Assembly: GCA_030616165.1 (NCBI GenBank)
Contig: JAUWXV010000154.1
Coordinates: 1-9,122, forward strand
DNA length: 9,122 bases
Direction of reading: 5' to 3'
DNA from: a bacterium
GTDB lineage: Bacteria; SM23-31; JAUVVT01
In this document: piece after piece, positions 6,550 through 9,122 of the stretch
Position numbering within the stretch: position 1 is the first letter of the stretch
Layout of the letters: each line of letters begins with the position of its first letter
The notes under the pieces: generated by a model
Told to the model about the DNA's origin: nothing
The model's database searches: none
The model's input: only the letters and a program-made list of their open reading frames with translations
Position numbers and translations under genes: made by a program

Positions 6550-7488
6550 ATGAGTGATTTTGTAAACCGCCGTCAGTTTTTAAAGAAATCGTTTTCAGGA
6601 ACTTTAGGTGCAGCAATTTTGGGGAGTTCAGTTTTAAAGAATGGTGAAAAATTATCAGCAGAGCCGATGCAAAAGCAATTTTCTGGGAATTTAAAGAAGG
6701 CAGCCTGTATCGGTGTTTTGCCCAGAAAATTAAGTGTATTGGAAAGATTTAAAATAGCGAAAAAAGTTGGATTTGAAGGTATTGAAGCAAACACTATAAG
6801 AACACCTGAGGCAGTTCAGGAATACAAGGAAGCCTCTCAAAGCACAGGCGTCAGTATACATTCAATAATGAATTCTGACCATTGGAGGTATTCATTAACC
6901 GACAATGATCCTGCAGTTGTAGAAAGAAGCATGGAAGGAATGAAGACATCGATGCAAAATGCTCATGACCTTGGAGCAGATGCCGTCCTTTTGGTGCCGG
7001 GAATTGTAACCGGTGAAGTTCGGTATATAGATGTTTATAATCGTTCACAGAGCCGTATAAAAGAACTTCTTCCTCTTGCAAAAGAATTAAATGTCATAAT
7101 AGCAATCGAAAATGTTGGGAACAGGTTTCTCTTAAGCCCACTTGAATATATCCGCTATATCGATGAAATTGACAGCCCCTATCTGCAAGGATATTTTGAT
7201 GTAGGGAATATTGTCTCCAGTGGTTACCCTCAGGACTGGATTCGGACATTCGGTAAAAGGCTTGTAAAAGTTCATATAAAAAGATTTGAACCTGGACGTG
7301 AGCATCCGGAGTATGACCCAAAAAACAGAAATACACAGGGAATTAATTGGCCCGAAGTTCGCCAAGCTTTGAGTGATGTTGGTTATAATGGATGGATTTC
7401 TGCAGAAGTGCGGGGTGGAGATGAAGAGCAAATAATGGAGATCAGCAGACGTATGGATAAAATTTTTGCAGGAGAATCCCCTTATTAA
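6550..7488 (+). CDS. Tat-exported sugar phosphate isomerase/epimerase-like TIM-barrel protein
   Basis: This 312-residue protein starts with a twin-arginine leader (NRRQFLKKSFSG at 6-17, then a mildly hydrophobic GTLGAAILGSSVL). It should be folded in the cytoplasm and exported by Tat. The rest is a xylose-isomerase/AP-endonuclease-2 type TIM barrel: GFEGIEAN (74-81), GADAVLLVPG (142-151), and metal-ligand candidates Glu187 (IAIENVGN), Asp217 (YFDVGN), His242 (VKVHIKRF) and Glu286 (SAEVRGG). The four acidic/His ligands are complete, so a divalent-metal enzyme is expected. Relatives include L-ribulose-5-phosphate 3-epimerase, hydroxypyruvate isomerase and 3-keto-sugar enzymes. An exported enzyme is unlikely to use a sugar phosphate, so a free sugar or keto-sugar substrate is my inference. 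No sugar transporter or kinase genes lie beside it. It is divergent from kbl, with about 250 bases between the two starts. Confidence 0.88.
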   Translation: MSDFVNRRQFLKKSFSGTLGAAILGSSVLKNGEKLSAEPMQKQFSGNLKKAACIGVLPRKLSVLERFKIAKKVGFEGIEANTIRTPEAVQEYKEASQSTGVSIHSIMNSDHWRYSLTDNDPAVVERSMEGMKTSMQNAHDLGADAVLLVPGIVTGEVRYIDVYNRSQSRIKELLPLAKELNVIIAIENVGNRFLLSPLEYIRYIDEIDSPYLQGYFDVGNIVSSGYPQDWIRTFGKRLVKVHIKRFEPGREHPEYDPKNRNTQGINWPEVRQALSDVGYNGWISAEVRGGDEEQIMEISRRMDKIFAGESPY

Positions 7489-7825
7489 AATTTTGATTTA
7501 TCCGACAATTTGTCTGCACCAATAGTATGCATGTTTTTTATGGTCACCAGAGTATTTGAATGGGAGATTATATAGGCAAGTTATTTCCAATTCACGGTAT
7601 ATGTAGTCTATATAGAAATAATAAACTTTTTAAAACCTTAATTTAAAAAGAGAAAGAAAAATTAAAATTCGTTAATAAATTTCCATAGTTATAATAAAGG
7701 TCATTTGAATCATTTTTTAAAAGATCTAAATCCTTACATTTTCAAAAATCCCTTCTTTATGTATAATACTATTAATAATGAATTTATCCTATTAATTAGC
7801 AATCGATTAGATACTACCTATTTCA

Positions 7826-7954
7826 GGAACTAATAATAGAAAAATTTTGTTTTTTTCAATAAGGTGAACTATGTCAGAGTTCACAAATATAATAAAATTG
7901 TGAAAAAGACTTGTTTATTTTTTTACAAGAATTTTTCTATTTATTCATAGTTCC
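7826..7954. repeat. Nested inverted repeat / long hairpin
   Basis: The outer arms are 7826-7850 and 7925-7954. They pair through GGAACTA/TAGTTCC at the ends and a perfect 12-bp block AATAGAAAAATT (7835-7846 with 7930-7941). Inside the loop is a second perfect hairpin, GTGAACT-(7)-AGTTCAC, at 7864-7884. The two-level symmetry could be a structured RNA, a small non-autonomous element or a protein-binding site. No T-run follows the arms as in a normal terminator. Confidence 0.6.
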
Positions 7955-8080
7955 CTCTTTTCATGTTGGATTATAAATTTGGTAAATGTTTAAATGGTTA
8001 ACCAGTGTAACGATTTGTTAATACATTAATTTTAAATATTAGCACATGAAAAAAGCAGTTTTATGATGTATTGCTAATAA

Positions 8081-8234
8081 AAGCTCAAATTTCAAAACTC
8101 AAATGCCAAATAAAATCCAAATGACTAAATGTCAAAACTTGTGTATTTATAGTTATTTTAATATTTTGATTTTTTCCCTAATCCGCCTTTGGAGGAGAGC
8201 TTGATTTGACATTTGGATTTTGACATTTGACATT
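8081..8234. repeat. Imperfect inverted repeat of AAATGTCAAA-type units
   Basis: The left arm (about 8081-8139) and right arm (about 8198-8234) are inverted copies sharing a perfect 12-bp core, AAAATCCAAATG at 8112-8123 and its complement at 8210-8221. Both arms are built from short CAAATG(T/C)C- or TTTGACATT-like units. The 58 bases between contain a small tccgcc-ttt-ggagga imperfect palindrome. It looks like an intergenic dispersed repeat or the collapsed ends of a lost element. Confidence 0.55.
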
Positions 8235-8328
8235 AAATATTCTATTTTCTACTAATATAGAGGGATTATTAGTTAAAAGGTCAAGAAATCACTTCACTAG
8301 TTATAACAATTTCCGAGATTTAATTAAT

Positions 8329-8333
8329 GGAGG
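8329..8333 (+). promoter_or_regulatory. Ribosome binding site fixing the ferritin-like start at 8338
   Basis: GGAGG lies four bases before the ATG at 8338, within taatGGAGGtata. The frame extends upstream to an ATG at 8227, but that one lies within the intergenic repeat and has no such site. Confidence 0.8.
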
Positions 8334-8337
8334 TATA

Positions 8338-8877
8338 ATGAACAGTATATCACCAGATATGGAAGCATTACAACTGGCATTAAAAATGGAAACCGATGGC
8401 TATAACTTTTTCAAAGATGCCAGCGAAAGGATAAAAAATACTCTGGCAAAGGAAACTTTCGAATCTTTTACTAATTGGGAATTAGAACATATTGAGTTTA
8501 TTAAAAAGATGTACCAGGAATTAAAAGAGAAAGGAAATTGGATATCTCTTGAGGAAATGCCTCAAAAAAAGGGAGCCGCTACCTCTGCAATAAAAACTAT
8601 ATTTAAAGAGAAACACGAAGAAATCGATGAGCAGGTAAAAATCGATTCGTCCGACCTTGATGCTTATCGTCTTGCCCGTGATATTGAAGATAAGGCGGTT
8701 GTATTTTATCGGGAAAAGGCAGAATCGACTGACAATGAGCCTGCCAAGCAATTCTATAAATTTATGGTAGACCTGGAAAGTGAACATTATCAAATTCTTG
8801 ACGGTTCCTATCAATATTTCGAAAATCCGTCACAATGGCATTTAGATGAAGAAGGGCCAATGCTCGATGGGGGTTGA
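8338..8877 (+). CDS. Ferritin-like / rubrerythrin-like diiron protein
   Basis: This 179-residue cytoplasmic protein has a duplicated two-helix layout typical of the rubrerythrin four-helix bundle. Candidate diiron ligands are complete: Glu18 (LKMETDGYNFF), Glu48 and His51 (WELEHIEF), Glu117 (RDIEDKAVVFY), Glu147 and His150 (DLESEHYQIL). A charged linker (about 65-105) joins the halves. The tail WHLDEEGPMLDGG looks like a conserved end rather than noise. There is no cysteine, hence no rubredoxin domain, so an outside electron donor would be needed for peroxide reduction. In the family, rubrerythrins reduce hydrogen peroxide; other members store iron or have unknown roles. The probable desulfoferrodoxin gene downstream supports an oxidative-stress role. 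It ends in tandem stops TGA TAA. The start at 8338 is chosen for its GGAGG site. Confidence 0.88.
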   Translation: MNSISPDMEALQLALKMETDGYNFFKDASERIKNTLAKETFESFTNWELEHIEFIKKMYQELKEKGNWISLEEMPQKKGAATSAIKTIFKEKHEEIDEQVKIDSSDLDAYRLARDIEDKAVVFYREKAESTDNEPAKQFYKFMVDLESEHYQILDGSYQYFENPSQWHLDEEGPMLDGG

Positions 8878-9076
8878 TAAAAATTTTCAATATGACAGAT
8901 ATTTACACGATAAATAACAGGGAGATTAGAAAATATAAGGGTTACTATCTCAAAAAAATAAAGTTATTTATTTTGATGCGAAAATTTTAAATGGTCTAAC
9001 CTATTAAAAAGGTTTGTTATTGTGTGTTATAGTTTACTGATATATTGTAACAAATTTTTAATATAAATAAGAATTT

Positions 9077-9083
9077 AAGGAGG
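9077..9083 (+). promoter_or_regulatory. Ribosome binding site of the desulfoferrodoxin-like gene
   Basis: AAGGAGG with a six-base spacer (tttgtc) precedes the ATG at 9090. It is a near-ideal site and the main proof that a gene begins here. Confidence 0.8.
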
Positions 9084-9089
9084 TTTGTC

Positions 9090-9122
9090 ATGACTAAGGT
9101 AAATGAAATGTACAAGTGTGAA
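9090..9122 (+). CDS. Probable desulfoferrodoxin (superoxide reductase), first 11 codons
   Basis: Only MTKVNEMYKCE is in the window, and the frame runs off the end. The spacing of a short leader followed by Y-K-C-E matches the start of desulfoferrodoxins (typically YKCEVCGN), where that Cys begins the FeCys4 centre. Desulfoferrodoxin reduces superoxide to hydrogen peroxide in anaerobes. The product would feed a rubrerythrin-type peroxidase, the kind of protein encoded 212 bases upstream. The gene has its own strong ribosome binding site, so it may be transcribed separately. With 11 residues, another small Cys-metal protein such as a rubredoxin-like or zinc-ribbon protein cannot be ruled out. 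Confidence 0.6.
   Translation, partial: MTKVNEMYKCE

Larger units (their letters stand above)
7489..8337. other. Long AT-rich gap without a credible gene
   Basis: I see no open frame with a start, ribosome binding site and recognisable protein on either strand. The stretch holds two inverted-repeat structures (7826-7954 and 8081-8234, listed separately) and otherwise featureless AT-rich DNA. No tRNA cloverleaf and no clear T-tailed terminator follow the TIM-barrel gene. Confidence 0.6.

Noticed and set aside
7498-7629. Minus-strand open frame of 43 codons (ending HAYYWCRQIVG) after the TIM-barrel gene
   Set aside because: It has no start codon or ribosome binding site, and I recognise no family. 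It may be a gene scrap, but nothing supports that beyond an open frame.
8227-8337. Upstream in-frame extension of the ferritin-like gene
   Set aside because: Its ATG lies in the intergenic repeat without a ribosome binding site; GGAGG marks the ATG at 8338.
8998-9014. AACCT / AGGTT hairpin as a terminator of the ferritin-like gene
   Set aside because: The stem is 5 bp and is followed by mixed sequence rather than a T-run.
9026-9051. GTTATAG / TTGTAAC dyad upstream of the desulfoferrodoxin-like gene, possible PerR/Fur-type operator
   Set aside because: Only five of seven positions pair and it does not match a PerR or Fur box well; AT-rich chance is likelier.

Overview
The window looks like chromosomal DNA from an AT-rich, anaerobic or microaerophilic bacterium. 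The closest fit is the Bacteroidetes/Chlorobi/Ignavibacteria-like (FCB) groups. This rests on style: a large signal-peptide S9 peptidase ending its leader in 'LLAQ', a Tat-leader TIM-barrel protein of the 'NRRQFLKKS' type, strong AGGAGG-type ribosome binding sites, a bacterial serpin, and a rubrerythrin-like protein next to a desulfoferrodoxin-like start. No rRNA or other marker gene is present, so the phylum is an inference.

Layout, left to right. (1) 1-387, +: C-terminal part of a serpin, cut by the window edge. (2) 598-3390, -: exported prolyl-oligopeptidase-family (S9) serine peptidase with a Lys/Glu-rich insert, converging on the serpin. (3) 3391-3934: gap holding a decayed GxxExxY (PDDEXK_3-type) gene bracketed by direct and inverted repeats. 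(4) 3935-6297, -: a two-gene unit, kbl-like 2-amino-3-ketobutyrate CoA ligase followed by a zinc-type MDR dehydrogenase resembling threonine 3-dehydrogenase, overlapping by ATGA. Together they would convert threonine to glycine and acetyl-CoA. (5) 6550-7488, +: Tat-exported sugar-phosphate isomerase/epimerase-like TIM barrel, divergent from the kbl unit. (6) 7489-8337: 849 bp without a credible gene, holding two separate inverted-repeat structures. (7) 8338-8877, +: cysteine-free ferritin-like/rubrerythrin-like diiron protein. (8) 9090 onward, +: first 11 codons of a probable desulfoferrodoxin (superoxide reductase), cut by the window edge.

Functional themes are protein turnover and its inhibition (S9 peptidase, serpin), threonine catabolism, an exported sugar-type enzyme, and an anaerobe's defence against oxygen radicals (superoxide to peroxide by desulfoferrodoxin, peroxide removal by the rubrerythrin-like protein). 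I found no clear new multi-gene system. The less ordinary items are the repeat-bracketed GxxExxY remnant, the threonine-dehydrogenase-like protein lacking the structural-zinc cysteines, and the two inverted-repeat structures in the long gap.
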